Positions 8,418-17,469 of a stretch of 64,000 nucleotides of DNA are shown here, in pieces. Each line of letters begins with the position of its first letter. Positions within the stretch are counted from its first letter, which is position 1. This DNA comes from Enhydrobacter sp. GTDB taxonomy: Bacteria; Pseudomonadota; Alphaproteobacteria; Reyranellales; Reyranellaceae. The notes under the pieces were generated by a model. It worked only from the letters and a program-made list of their open reading frames with translations, searched no databases and was not told the origin of the DNA. A program made the position numbers and the translations under genes. The stretch lies in assembly GCA_026126105.1 (NCBI GenBank), contig JAHCJV010000017.1, positions 1 to 64,000 of the forward strand, given 5' to 3'.

Positions 8418-9712
8418 GGCCGCTTAATGTCGATCGTCGCCACGCGTCGCATGTCACGCATATATCGCCGGCTTGCAGCTTCCAGCTTCTGTAGCAGTAT
8501 CTGCTGGGAAACGACATCCCGCGGCGGCACGCCGCTCGCGCCCTCCTTGCTGCACAAGGCGACGATCTGCATTCCTTCGGCGACGCGGAAAGGTCCGGCG
8601 GTCCCGCCCGCCGAAAGCTTCGGAATCTCCTCGTACATTTGGGGATTGGCGGCAAGATCGCCGGCGCGTACGCCCGAGAGATCGCCCGAGGTAGCGCCCT
8701 TTAGCTGCCGCGCCTGCGTGTGCAGGTCGGAGCACTGGCGAACGCTACTCATCGCCTTCTGGGCCTCGGCCGTAGCACGGGCTACCTCGTCGGGAGTGGC
8801 ATTGACCGGTAACGCCATCGTGAGCTGCACGAGATTGAGGCGCACGTCGTCGGGCCGCGCCGAGGCGAACGGGCGCCGGTCGACGACGTAAAGGATGTGG
8901 TACCCGGCAGGCGTGCGAATCGGCTCCGACGCCTGACGCAGCGGAATCCTCTCGATCGCCGCGTCGAGCGCAGAGTCGAGCGAGCCGGGTAGAATCCAGC
9001 CGAGGTCTCCGCCGGCCTGCGCGGTCGCACCCTGCGAGAACTGCTGCGCGAGGGCACCGAAAGACGCGCCTCGACGGAGCTGCTCGACCACCCGGTCGGC
9101 GCTTCGCTTGGCTTCGTCCGATTGATCGACCTTGTCGATCGGTATGAATATCTCGGCAACGCGGGATTCGGTCTTGCCGACATTGGCCCGGATGCGCGAC
9201 AGCGCATCGTCGATTTCGGCGTCGGAGACCTCCACTTGCGGACGCACGCGACGGCGCACGATCTTGGCCCAGGCGATGCCGGCCTCGATCTGCTGCGCGG
9301 CGATATCGTAGGGAACGCCAATGCCTTGCAGATAGAGTCTGAATTGTCCGCGCTGCATCCCGGCCGAGCGCTCGATCTCGGCGACTCGCTGGTTGATCTC
9401 TCCTTCGGTGGGACGCACGCCGAGTCCCTTCGAGTTCTGGATCTGCAGGCGCTCGTCGATCATCTGGCGCAGAAGCTGTGAGGCGAGCCGTTGCTGGAGA
9501 TCGGGTGTCTCCTGCATGCCGGCGCTGCGGATGGCGAACGTGATGCGTTGCTTCAGCTCGTAGTCGGTGATCGCCTCGTCATTGACGCGGGCCACCACGC
9601 GCAGTGCCTGAGCCGAGACGGCGGCGACTGGAGCGGCGACCAGCAAGGCCACGAGCAGCAAGCGCAGAAACGTCGCTGACAGCGTCCGATGGAGAAGGAA
9701 GGGATTCCGCAT
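8414..9712 (-). CDS. surA: Periplasmic chaperone/peptidyl-prolyl isomerase SurA
   Basis: The start at 9712 gives a 432-residue precursor with a long signal peptide (hydrophobic core LLLVALLVAAPVAA, cleavage after a SAQA segment). The SurA N-terminal chaperone region follows (VARVNDEAITDYELKQR), then a parvulin-type PPIase domain (around GASFGALAQQFSQG and the GGDLGWI loop). SurA escorts outer-membrane beta-barrel proteins through the periplasm. An AGGA lies just upstream of the ATG. In many alphaproteobacteria lptD precedes surA; here the upstream DNA is non-coding and then enters the polysaccharide locus. Confidence 0.93.
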   Translation of the reverse strand: MRNPFLLHRTLSATFLRLLLVALLVAAPVAAVSAQALRVVARVNDEAITDYELKQRITFAIRSAGMQETPDLQQRLASQLLRQMIDERLQIQNSKGLGVRPTEGEINQRVAEIERSAGMQRGQFRLYLQGIGVPYDIAAQQIEAGIAWAKIVRRRVRPQVEVSDAEIDDALSRIRANVGKTESRVAEIFIPIDKVDQSDEAKRSADRVVEQLRRGASFGALAQQFSQGATAQAGGDLGWILPGSLDSALDAAIERIPLRQASEPIRTPAGYHILYVVDRRPFASARPDDVRLNLVQLTMALPVNATPDEVARATAEAQKAMSSVRQCSDLHTQARQLKGATSGDLSGVRAGDLAANPQMYEEIPKLSAGGTAGPFRVAEGMQIVALCSKEGASGVPPRDVVSQQILLQKLEAASRRYMRDMRRVATIDIKRP

Positions 9713-9850
9713 ATTCCTGCTTTGGTTGTTGCCGCACCTCGACGAAACAGCCTGAGACGTCCGCCGGGTAACGCTGACGCAACTTTGTCCAGCCAAAATC
9801 GGGAGAAAGCAAGGCGATTGCGAGAGCACTGAAGCGGGAGATGGTCCTGC

Positions 9851-9879
9851 TTGACGCTCCTGACCCCCGGCAGTTTATT
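9851..9879 (+). promoter_or_regulatory. Sigma70-like promoter candidate reading into the polysaccharide locus
   Basis: TTGACG (9851-9856), 17 bases, then TTTATT (9874-9879) gives a fair match to -35 and -10 boxes on the plus strand. The same TTGACGCTCC block recurs at 10020, where the downstream -10 is poor. If used, it would give a leader of more than 200 bases before the FkbM gene. This is pattern matching only. Confidence 0.3.
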
Positions 9880-10061
9880 CAGATGCAGCGATTGGGCGGA
9901 GAGTGCTGCTGTGACGGCGACGGTGTAAACTCGCGGTGGGCCATTCTACCGGTGCCGGCCGAGCCGCATTCGGTGCATGCAAGGCCGCTCGTGCGGTTCG
10001 CAAGCGCCGCCACCAAAACTTGACGCTCCAGAGATGGTAGTTTAGCCAGTGGGGCTATTGT

Positions 10062-10076
10062 GGAGGCTTCGCCTCC
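10062..10076 (+). other. Short hairpin upstream of the FkbM start
   Basis: GGAGGC-TTC-GCCTCC forms a perfect six-pair stem with a three-base loop about 35 bases before the chosen ATG. It could be a weak attenuator or translation-control hairpin, or simply sequence inside a longer coding region if the GTG at 10049 is used. Confidence 0.35.
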
Positions 10077-10111
10077 CGCCAAAGGGCTTGAGAGCGGGCA
10101 AGCTGTCTTAC

Positions 10112-11110
10112 ATGTGGGGCATGGTCGCTTCCGGTCTGGGGTATCATCTTGACAATTTCGGACGGTGGCTGCTCGGCAGTTCGCCGCGATGGGGCAGGTT
10201 CTATGCTGACCTGCTGGCCCCGAATGCACCGAAACTTCGTACTCAGCCGGGTTGGCGATTCGCGTGTGAGTATTACGAGCAGCGGCGCTGGCTCGCCTGC
10301 CGCCGCGCCGCCCTGTGGGAGGCGGCAAAAGCGGGGATGTCGGTGCCCCTTATCCTGAAATGGTATGACGGCACGCAAGTCGCAGCGCGATTGGGCAACG
10401 ACAACAGCCTCTGCCTTTACGTGTGCGGGTCGTACGAACCCAACGAGTTCGCCCTGCTCGATCGAGTGCTGAAGCCCGGCATGGTGTTCGTCGACGTTGG
10501 TGCCAATGATGGGCTTTATACGCTCTTCGCGGCACGTCGCGTGGGACCGTCGGGGAAGGTCCTAGCCTTCGAGCCAAGCACCCGCGAGCGTATCAATCTG
10601 GAGCGCAACATAGAGCGCAATGAGTTGCGAAACGTCACGGTCCTTCCTGTGGCATTGGGTCGCTCCTGTGGGCTGGCCGAACTCCGATTGGCCCAGAGTT
10701 CTCACGCGGGGCACAATACGCTTGGCCGTTTCGCGAATGACGGCGTTAAGGCGGAAGGAACCGAGCAGGTCCAGTTGCAAACGCTGGACTCTCTGGCCGC
10801 CGAGCGACGACTCGGTCGCATCGACGTCATGAAGATCGACGTCGAGGGCGCCGAGGCAAGTGTGATCGAGGGAGCCCGCAAGGTGCTCACCGCGACCCGA
10901 CCCTTGATCGTGCTCGAGATAAGCGACAAGGCGCTACGAGGGCAGGGCAGCGATGCCGAGCAACTGATCGCCACGTTGCGCGAGATGAACTACCAGATAG
11001 GCGTCTTTTCTCCCACGACAGGCCGCATCGAGTTGCACGCCGAGGGGCGCGATTTGTCCCTGAACATCGTGGCGATGCAACCCGACCGAATACCGGAGGT
11101 CGTAGGATAG
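10112..11110 (+). CDS. FkbM-family SAM-dependent methyltransferase
   Basis: About 332 residues with a SAM-binding FkbM core: the glycine motif VDVGANDGLYT, an acidic strand end at AFEPS, and the later IDVMKIDVEGAE block. FkbM proteins O-methylate sugars or polyketides, and in polysaccharide loci they usually methylate glycan hydroxyls. It is the first gene of the plus-strand run leading to the two SDR genes. I chose the ATG at 10112; an in-frame GTG at 10049 would add 21 residues and place a hairpin inside the coding region. Confidence 0.82.
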   Translation: MWGMVASGLGYHLDNFGRWLLGSSPRWGRFYADLLAPNAPKLRTQPGWRFACEYYEQRRWLACRRAALWEAAKAGMSVPLILKWYDGTQVAARLGNDNSLCLYVCGSYEPNEFALLDRVLKPGMVFVDVGANDGLYTLFAARRVGPSGKVLAFEPSTRERINLERNIERNELRNVTVLPVALGRSCGLAELRLAQSSHAGHNTLGRFANDGVKAEGTEQVQLQTLDSLAAERRLGRIDVMKIDVEGAEASVIEGARKVLTATRPLIVLEISDKALRGQGSDAEQLIATLREMNYQIGVFSPTTGRIELHAEGRDLSLNIVAMQPDRIPEVVG

Positions 11111-11175
11111 ATGCAGGTAGTGGCAGCTGGTTCGTCGATCAGGAGTCCCATTCCGGCCAGGCGATTGGAATCACG

Positions 11176-12162
11176 ATGAGGCCAGTTGCTGTCCTGGGCG
11201 GAACCGGCCTCATCGGACGGCACGTCATCGAGGCTCTGGCGCACGCGGGCTACCCGATCATAGCCACCGCAAATCGACGCTCGCCGTTCGAGAAGGCGGG
11301 TGTCGAGTGGCGGCGCGCCGACCTTACCTGCCCCAAGGCAGCCAGGGACGCGGTTCGCGCCGTCCACGACCTCGTCATCTGCGCTGGCCGGTTGTCGACG
11401 GCGGCGGAGCTGAAGCGGGACCCGATCGGGTCCGTTACGACGACTTTGCGGATCGGCGTTAATGCACTGGAGGCTGCGGCGGCGGAGGGCATTGAACGTA
11501 TCGTGCTTGTGAGTTCGACGACGGGCTATCCGCCGGGAGAGGAAGTAAAGGTCGAAGATGCCATGTACGCGGGCGACCCCCCGTCGGACTGGTTCGGAGT
11601 TGGGTGGGTTCACCGGTTTTTGGAGAAGCAGCTCAATTGGTATTGCCGGCTGGGTAGGATCAAGGGCGGCGTTGCAGTACGGCCCACTCTCGTCTATGGG
11701 CCGTACGACGATTTCGATCTCGCCTCGGCGCACTTTGTACCTTCATTCGTTCGGAGAGTCGTCGAACGTGAGCGACCGATCGAGATTTGGGGTGATGGCA
11801 ATCAGCGCCGCAATCTCGTCCATGCGAGCGATGTCGCAGCGGCAATCGTGACAGCATTGCAGGGCGAGCCGGGCTTTGGGGCCTATAATGTCGCAGCGCC
11901 GCAGAGCTGCAGCGTCCGGGAGGTCGTTACCACTTTGGTGAAACTCGACCGATTCGACGATGCAGAGATCCTCTACAAGCCGGAACGTGTGACCGGCGCT
12001 CCGTCCCTTGACGTGTCGGCGGAGGCGTTTTGCACGCGCTATGGATGGAAGGCGTCCGTGTCGCTCCGCGACGGCCTGTCGAGCACGTTGGAGTGGTACC
12101 GGAACTCGTATGAAAGGCGCTCGCCTGACCAGGGCGCGCTGCATCGGCTAGGCCGCTTATGA
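11176..12162 (+). CDS. Extended-SDR sugar epimerase/dehydratase-like protein with altered active site
   Basis: A 328-residue NAD-dependent epimerase/dehydratase-fold protein. The Rossmann motif GGTGLIG (residues 8-14) and the VSSTTGY strand are clear. The catalytic YxxxK is not: aligning the conserved Glu that normally follows the Lys by four residues puts V142 at the Tyr position and H146 at the Lys position (VGWVH). The protein therefore keeps the cofactor fold but lacks the usual acid/base pair. It overlaps the next gene, a paralogue, by four bases (ATGA), so the two are translationally coupled and may form a heterodimer. Confidence 0.8.
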   Translation: MRPVAVLGGTGLIGRHVIEALAHAGYPIIATANRRSPFEKAGVEWRRADLTCPKAARDAVRAVHDLVICAGRLSTAAELKRDPIGSVTTTLRIGVNALEAAAAEGIERIVLVSSTTGYPPGEEVKVEDAMYAGDPPSDWFGVGWVHRFLEKQLNWYCRLGRIKGGVAVRPTLVYGPYDDFDLASAHFVPSFVRRVVERERPIEIWGDGNQRRNLVHASDVAAAIVTALQGEPGFGAYNVAAPQSCSVREVVTTLVKLDRFDDAEILYKPERVTGAPSLDVSAEAFCTRYGWKASVSLRDGLSSTLEWYRNSYERRSPDQGALHRLGRL

Positions 12163-13121
12163 AGCGCAAGCGTGTGCTGATCTGTGGGGCGACCGGTTTT
12201 ATCGGGCGCAATCTCGTCGAGGCCTTGAGTCGCCGCACCGACTTCGAGATCCATGCAGTGCGTTTCACTCGGCCCGAGTATGCCGCGGAAAGCGTGATCT
12301 GGCACCGCGCGGACTTGAGAGACGCGCGGCAGGTTGATGCCTTGCTCAAGGGCATGGAAATCGTAATCCAGGCGGCTGCCACGACCTCTGGCGCGCGGGA
12401 CATCGTGGCCACCCCTTTCATCCACGTGACCGACAACGCCGTCATGAACTCCCTCCTGTTGCGGGCGTGCTTCAACCATAAGGTCGAACGATTCGTCTTC
12501 TTAAGCTGCTCGGTCATGTATGGACCGCGGGAGCGACCCTGGCGCGAATCGGAATGGGATCCCGCCCAACCGATGCACCCGAGGTATTTCGGAATAGGTT
12601 GGACGAAGCTCTACATCGAAAAGATGTGCGAATTCTTCGGCAGCCTGAACGTGACGAAGCACACGGTGATCCGACATACCAACGTCTTCGGACCGCATGA
12701 CAAGTTCGACCTCGAGCGAAGTCACGTCGTCGGGGCAACGGTAACCAAGGCGATGACCAACGAAGGCACTATAAGTGTATGGGGTACGGGCGAGGAAGCG
12801 CGGGACCTGATCTACGTCGACGACCTCGTCTCTTTCGTCGAACGCGCCATCGAGTTCCAGACCTGCGCTTACGCCCTGCTGCATGCCAGCGCTGGGGAGG
12901 CGATCGCCATCAGAGATCTGGTGGCGCGCATCGTCGCGGCCTCTCAGCGTGACCTTCGTATCGAGTACAATCCCGAAGGTCCCACTATCAAGACGTCATT
13001 CGCGCTCGACAACAGCCGCGCTCGCGAAGTGCTGGGATGGCAGCCGCAGGTGTCGTTCGACGAGGGCATTCGGCGCACAATCGCGTGGTGGCGCGCGACT
13101 TACGGTCAGGCTCAAGTGTGA
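12159..13121 (+). CDS. Extended-SDR sugar epimerase/dehydratase-like protein
   Basis: A 320-residue paralogue of the preceding gene. It has the Rossmann motif GATGFIG (10-16), the LSCSVMYG strand and the NVFGP loop typical of nucleotide-sugar SDRs. The active-site motif reads IGWTK (146-150): the Lys is kept but the catalytic Tyr position is Ile. The four-base overlap with the previous gene and shared odd motif suggest a paired function. It could act as an isomerase using other residues, or as a binding partner. Product assignment is not possible. Confidence 0.8.
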   Translation: MKRKRVLICGATGFIGRNLVEALSRRTDFEIHAVRFTRPEYAAESVIWHRADLRDARQVDALLKGMEIVIQAAATTSGARDIVATPFIHVTDNAVMNSLLLRACFNHKVERFVFLSCSVMYGPRERPWRESEWDPAQPMHPRYFGIGWTKLYIEKMCEFFGSLNVTKHTVIRHTNVFGPHDKFDLERSHVVGATVTKAMTNEGTISVWGTGEEARDLIYVDDLVSFVERAIEFQTCAYALLHASAGEAIAIRDLVARIVAASQRDLRIEYNPEGPTIKTSFALDNSRAREVLGWQPQVSFDEGIRRTIAWWRATYGQAQV

Positions 13122-13155
13122 GCGACTTTACGGCGGGTTCTTAAGGCGGTGTGAT

Positions 13156-14220
13156 TCAAGGTGAGCCGAGTTCCCAGTCGGCCCTGCAAAGCGCTCGTTC
13201 CTCGAGCGCCACGTCGCGGAGCCCCCAGTTCTCAGGTTGTGTGGGCTGGAACGGAGCGCCCGCATTCCAGCGGCGAGCGACCCACACAAAATTGCGCTCA
13301 ATGGATGGCCCGTCTATGGAATCGATGCCTCGCACCTTGCGGCGCGGATAGTCGAAAATGATGCGGGCTCGTAGCGCTGCCTTCTCGCTCACCTTTTCTG
13401 ACAGAAATTTGTCCAGCGCACGTTGCCACTCAGGCCAAATCTGGCTGACTCGAGAGCCGCTCAGATTGCCGTGCAGAGGTTTGTAGATGCGACAGTCATC
13501 CGGCCACCGGCATTCGCGAACACCGATTGCCGCGGCTGCATGCAACGCCAGAGAGTCCGCGTCGAGAGTAAGGACGCTGGAGTAGAAGGGGAAGCCGCGC
13601 AGCCGATGCCACTGTTCGCTACTCATCAGCATGAAGTCGCCGCAAGCATTCGTGTGCAGGTCCCTGAGGGCCCATTGCCGCGGCTGAACGATCACGTCAT
13701 GGATCGACGAGGGTAGGCTTTCGAAGCAGGCGAGTAGGGAGCTATCGTCGAGGTCCCAACTCTCGTCCGCGACAGGTATATCATGACGATTCGCGCGGTA
13801 CACCGTCGAGGGATCGAGGTCGAGCCGCGCCAACCGTTCGATTAGTGCCGGGCTAAAGAACGTGTCGCTTGATTTGGGCACTACGAAACGGCCCCGCGCG
13901 CGTCGGATGCCGGCATTTGCTGCCTCCACTACGTGGAAACCTCCCTCCTCGGCGCCAAGGAATCGCTTGTGATGCTCACCGTCGATTGTGAATCTGCGAA
14001 TGCCGACATGGTGGAGGCGATCCCGGGTCTCGAACATGTCGAAGAGTCCTGGCCGTCCGGGCGCCGGGTTCCATTCGACTAGAAGAATCTCCGAGTCAAT
14101 TCCTGCACCTTCCAACTGTCTCGCAAGCAGGTTGGTCGCACGGCCGACCTTCTTCGCGTAGCTTGGCGCGTATGCATCGTTGCGGCCGTAGGTAATGACA
14201 CTGATAAAGGGGCTTTTCAT
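13156..14220 (-). CDS. Glycosyltransferase-like protein of the YGRND family, copy 1
   Basis: The start at 14220 gives 354 residues opening with SVITYGRND, which resembles the first strand of GT-A glycosyltransferases (SVIIPTYN in family 2). A VVPKSSDTFF segment (residues 113-121) sits where a DxD metal motif would be expected. A NACGDFMLM block and a late IERNFVW block are shared with the decayed copy at 20846-21850. The third copy (28781) shares only the N-terminal domain. It is inferred to be a glycan-modifying enzyme from fold and context. It is transcribed against the surrounding plus-strand genes. Confidence 0.65.
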   Translation of the reverse strand: MKSPFISVITYGRNDAYAPSYAKKVGRATNLLARQLEGAGIDSEILLVEWNPAPGRPGLFDMFETRDRLHHVGIRRFTIDGEHHKRFLGAEEGGFHVVEAANAGIRRARGRFVVPKSSDTFFSPALIERLARLDLDPSTVYRANRHDIPVADESWDLDDSSLLACFESLPSSIHDVIVQPRQWALRDLHTNACGDFMLMSSEQWHRLRGFPFYSSVLTLDADSLALHAAAAIGVRECRWPDDCRIYKPLHGNLSGSRVSQIWPEWQRALDKFLSEKVSEKAALRARIIFDYPRRKVRGIDSIDGPSIERNFVWVARRWNAGAPFQPTQPENWGLRDVALEERALCRADWELGSP

Positions 14221-14422
14221 TCCTATCGCGTGGGACACGTTAGTATGCGTACACGTCTTCAAAGCTGCAGCCGCAAGGTATCCATCGGTGGAAGGGTCTG
14301 GCAATCATCGGCGATTGGAGAATTTGCCTTCACCTAACCAGTTTGGGCAAGAGTAGTATCGGTTCTGACCCGCTCCCGGTAGATCAGGTTCGGCACCGAT
14401 TCCCAGTCTGTCGATATCCCTG

Positions 14423-15439
14423 CTACCGCGAAAGGAACCGACCGCCGGCCTTAACGCGGGCACGCCAATAGTCCAGCAGGTCGCGTAGCGTCTGCTCGTA
14501 CGAAATTTCCGGCTTCCAGCCGGTATGCGCCTCGAATTTGGCGGTGTTGGGAACCTGCAGATCGGCATCTATCGGCCGCAGGCGATCGGGATCTACCTCC
14601 ACCGCGATGTCCTTCTCGAGTGGGGAGAAGGACAGCAGCGTGGCCAGAATGTCGCGGATGGTGCAGGAGTGACGGCCGCCGATGTTGTAATAGGCGCCCG
14701 GCACGGGATTGACGGTCACCAGGAGGTAGTAGGCCCGCACCGCATCGCGCACGTCGGCCACGGTGCGCAGCGAGTCGAGGTTGCCGACCTTCACCACCGG
14801 CGGCAGCAGATTGTGCTCGATCATCGCGATCTGCTTGGCAAAGGTCGACTCGGCGAACACATCGCCGCGGCGCGGGCCGGTGTGGGTGAACATGCGCGTC
14901 GTCATCACGGTCATGCCGTACGCCTCGGCATAGAACCGCCCGACCAGATCTGTGCCGACCTTGGAAATGGCGTAGGGCGAGGCGGGGTGGAACGAGCATT
15001 CCTCGTCAATCGGAAGCTTCTCCTTGGGCACACGGCCGAAAACCTCCGACGAGGCACAGACATGCGTCACCGCCTTCGGGGCATGCTCGCGCAGCGCGTC
15101 GAGCACGCGCACCGTGCCTTGGATATTGGTGTCCATCGTGTCGAGCGGCGAGTCGAAGCTGGTGCGCGGGAAGCTCTGGGCGGCAAGGTGGAAGACGTAG
15201 TCCGGACGGGCCTTCACCACGACGTCGCGGATTGACATGGTGTCGCGCAAATCGCCGTACAGCAGGGCCATCCGGTCGCCGGCGTTGATGCGGTGCGTGA
15301 TGTGCTCGAGATTGTCCATCGGGCTGCGCCAGCGACACATGCCGACGATGTCCCAGTCGGTTTTCTCGAGAAGGAAGTCGGCGAGGTGAGAACCCACCAT
15401 TCCCGTGATGCCAGTGATCAAAACCCGTGAACGCGCCAT
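14423..15439 (-). CDS. gmd: GDP-mannose 4,6-dehydratase (or GDP-heptose 4,6-dehydratase homologue)
   Basis: A 338-residue extended SDR close to GMD. It shows GITGMVGSH (10-18), the YAISK catalytic motif (156-160), the FTHTGPRRG active-site/substrate loop typical of GMD, and a VADVRDAVRAY helix. GMD makes GDP-4-keto-6-deoxymannose, the entry to GDP-fucose, rhamnose, colitose and perosamine. Since heptose kinase and guanylyltransferase-like genes lie nearby, the DmhA-type activity on GDP-manno-heptose is a real alternative. It is divergent from the fucose-synthase-like gene, with about 117 bases between starts. A longer frame to 15532 exists, but the ATG at 15439 matches the family N-terminus. 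Confidence 0.88.
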   Translation of the reverse strand: MARSRVLITGITGMVGSHLADFLLEKTDWDIVGMCRWRSPMDNLEHITHRINAGDRMALLYGDLRDTMSIRDVVVKARPDYVFHLAAQSFPRTSFDSPLDTMDTNIQGTVRVLDALREHAPKAVTHVCASSEVFGRVPKEKLPIDEECSFHPASPYAISKVGTDLVGRFYAEAYGMTVMTTRMFTHTGPRRGDVFAESTFAKQIAMIEHNLLPPVVKVGNLDSLRTVADVRDAVRAYYLLVTVNPVPGAYYNIGGRHSCTIRDILATLLSFSPLEKDIAVEVDPDRLRPIDADLQVPNTAKFEAHTGWKPEISYEQTLRDLLDYWRARVKAGGRFLSR

Positions 15440-15556
15440 TTCCCGACCCTGTTGGAGCGCGCAAACTAGTGCAGGCGGGGCGTACTTGCCACCCGCGCGG
15501 GTCCTTGACCGGGCATGGCCGACCCGCCACATTCCGCCGCCTTTTCGGGAGAAGCA

Positions 15557-16513
15557 GTGGAGTCAAAGGTTTTCGACGCGACCGGCAAGCGGATCTGGGT
15601 CGCCGGCCATCGCGGCATGGTCGGCGCAGCCGTCGTGCGCCGACTGGGTCTGGCCGGCTGTGAGATCCTCACGGTCGGTCGGGATGAAGTCGACCTCACG
15701 CGGCAAGCCGAGGTCGAGCGCTGGCTCGACGCGGCGCGGCCCGACGCGGTGGTCATGGCTGCTGCTCGCGTCGGCGGCATCCACGCCAACTCGACGCTGC
15801 CTGCCGATTTCCTGTTCATCAACCTGATGATCGGCGCCAACGTCGTGAATGCCGCCTATCGTGCGGGCGTGAAGCGGCTGGTCAATCTCGGCAGCAGCTG
15901 CATGTATCCGGTCGGCACGCCGCAGCCGATCTCCGAGGCGAGCATCGGCGACGGTCGGCCGGAGCCGACAAACGAGGCCTACGCCGTGGCGAAGCTCGCG
16001 ACTGCAAGCCTGGCGGCGACCTATCGCAAGCAGTTCGGCGCTGACTACGTGACGGTGATCCCGACCAACCTTTACGGCCCTGGCGACAATTTCGATCCGC
16101 TAATGAGCCACGTAGCGCCCGCGTTGATGCGGCGCATGATCGAGGCGCGCGACGCCGGCGCGCCCAAGGTCGAGATCTGGGGGTCGGGCAATCCACGCCG
16201 GGAACTGATGTTCGTGGACGACGCGGCGGACGCGATCGTGTTCCTGCTCGAGCGCTATTCGGCAGCCGAACCGATCAATATCGGCATCGGCGCCGACGTC
16301 TCGATTCGCGAGCTGGCGGAGCTGATTGCCAGCGCGGTGGGTTACCGCGGCGGGCTTGCCTTCGACGCCAGCAAGCCCGACGGTGCGCCGCGCCGGCTGC
16401 TCGACAGCGGCCGTTTGGCCCGTCTCGGCTGGCGCGCCCGGACACCGCTTGCCGATGGGCTGGGCGAGATGTATCGCTGGTATTGCAAACACAAGGTTGA
16501 CGTGGCCGCCTGA
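15557..16513 (+). CDS. fcl: GDP-L-fucose synthase/GDP-colitose synthase-like SDR
   Basis: About 318 residues with VAGHRGMVG at the N-terminus, the NLGSSCMYP strand, and an intact YAVAK catalytic motif, all matching GDP-fucose synthase (WcaG/Fcl). Such enzymes epimerise C3 and C5 and reduce C4 of GDP-4-keto-6-deoxymannose. ColC, which does the equivalent step on the 3-deoxy intermediate, belongs to the same family. Because a ColD-like protein is encoded downstream, either product is possible. I chose the GTG at 15557 with GGGAG just upstream; an ATG at 15515 is the alternative. The stop overlaps the next ATG (TGATG). Confidence 0.87.
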   Translation: MESKVFDATGKRIWVAGHRGMVGAAVVRRLGLAGCEILTVGRDEVDLTRQAEVERWLDAARPDAVVMAAARVGGIHANSTLPADFLFINLMIGANVVNAAYRAGVKRLVNLGSSCMYPVGTPQPISEASIGDGRPEPTNEAYAVAKLATASLAATYRKQFGADYVTVIPTNLYGPGDNFDPLMSHVAPALMRRMIEARDAGAPKVEIWGSGNPRRELMFVDDAADAIVFLLERYSAAEPINIGIGADVSIRELAELIASAVGYRGGLAFDASKPDGAPRRLLDSGRLARLGWRARTPLADGLGEMYRWYCKHKVDVAA

Positions 16514-17469
16514 TGGAAGAGCGTACCAACAACCCCGCGGCCCGTCTCTATCGGTCGATGTACCTGATCCGGCGGGTCGAGGAAGAGATCATCCGGCTCT
16601 ATCCGACGGACAAGATCAAGAGCCCGGTTCATCTAAGCATCGGGCAGGAGGCGGTTTCAGCCGCAGTGTGCGATCACCTGGAAAAATGCGACGTGGTGTT
16701 CGGGACCTATCGCGGCCACGCGCTCTACCTCGCCAAGGGCGGCGACGTGCCGCGCATGATGGCCGAGCTTTATGGAAAGGTCGACGGTTGCGCGCGCGGC
16801 AAGGCGGGATCGATGCATCTCGTCGATCCCGAGGTGAACATGATGGGCACGTCTGCGGTCGTCGCGACCGGCATTTCGAATGCGGTCGGCGCTGCGCTCG
16901 CGCTCAAGATGCAGAAGTCGAAGGCGATCGTGGTGTGCTTCTTCGGGGAGGGCGCGACCGACGAGGGCGCCTGGCACGAGAGCATGAACTTTGCCTCGCT
17001 CAGGAAGCTGCCGATCCTGTTCGTCTGTGAGAACAATTTCTACGCGATCTACAGCCATGTGAAGGATCGCATGGCCGGCCCCGGCCTTGGGGCGCGTTCG
17101 CGGGCGTACGGAATAGAGGCTGAGCTCATCGAGGACCATGTGCCGATGACGCTGCACGAGCGCGCCGGCGCCGCTGTGGCCGCGGTACGCCGAGGCGAGG
17201 GGCCGCGCCTCATCGAATGCATGACCTACCGCTGGCGCGATCATGTCGGACCGACGGAGGATCGCGTGCACAGGTATCGGCCGGACAGCGAGCTTGACGC
17301 CAAGATCGCCGGCGACAGTCTCAGGATCGTGGGCGACTTGCTGCCGGGCGATCTTCGCAAATCAATCGAGGTGGCCGAGGAGAAGCGGGTGGCCGACGCC
17401 ATCGCCTTCGCCGAGGCCAGCACCTTCCCGGAAGACAAGGAAATCTACGACCATGTCTTCGCCAGCTGA
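16513..17469 (+). CDS. Thiamine diphosphate-dependent E1 alpha subunit
   Basis: A 318-residue protein of the pyruvate/branched-chain 2-oxoacid dehydrogenase E1-alpha family. It contains the TDP-Mg motif, starting GEG at 145-147 and ending with Asn-Asn at 174-175, and the HLSIGQEA and GTYRGHA blocks. It is followed by an overlapping E1-beta gene, but no lipoyl E2 or E3 gene is near. Placed between a GDP-fucose-synthase-like gene and a ColD-like gene, it may transfer an acyl or aldehyde unit to a keto sugar rather than feed central metabolism. That role is inference; the family assignment is clear. Confidence 0.88.
   Translation: MEERTNNPAARLYRSMYLIRRVEEEIIRLYPTDKIKSPVHLSIGQEAVSAAVCDHLEKCDVVFGTYRGHALYLAKGGDVPRMMAELYGKVDGCARGKAGSMHLVDPEVNMMGTSAVVATGISNAVGAALALKMQKSKAIVVCFFGEGATDEGAWHESMNFASLRKLPILFVCENNFYAIYSHVKDRMAGPGLGARSRAYGIEAELIEDHVPMTLHERAGAAVAAVRRGEGPRLIECMTYRWRDHVGPTEDRVHRYRPDSELDAKIAGDSLRIVGDLLPGDLRKSIEVAEEKRVADAIAFAEASTFPEDKEIYDHVFAS

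Larger units (their letters stand above)
9713..10111. other. Non-coding stretch between surA and the FkbM gene
   Basis: About 400 bases without a convincing gene between divergent surA and the first polysaccharide gene. It holds two copies of the 11-mer CTTGACGCTCC (9850-9860 and 10019-10029), each containing a TTGACG that resembles a -35 box, and a short GC hairpin at 10062-10076. I looked for an lptD remnant on the minus strand and saw none. Confidence 0.6.

Noticed and set aside
9713..10111. A possible lptD remnant upstream of surA.
   Set aside because: The minus-strand frames here have no beta-barrel or signal-peptide features and are shadows of the FkbM gene and non-coding DNA.
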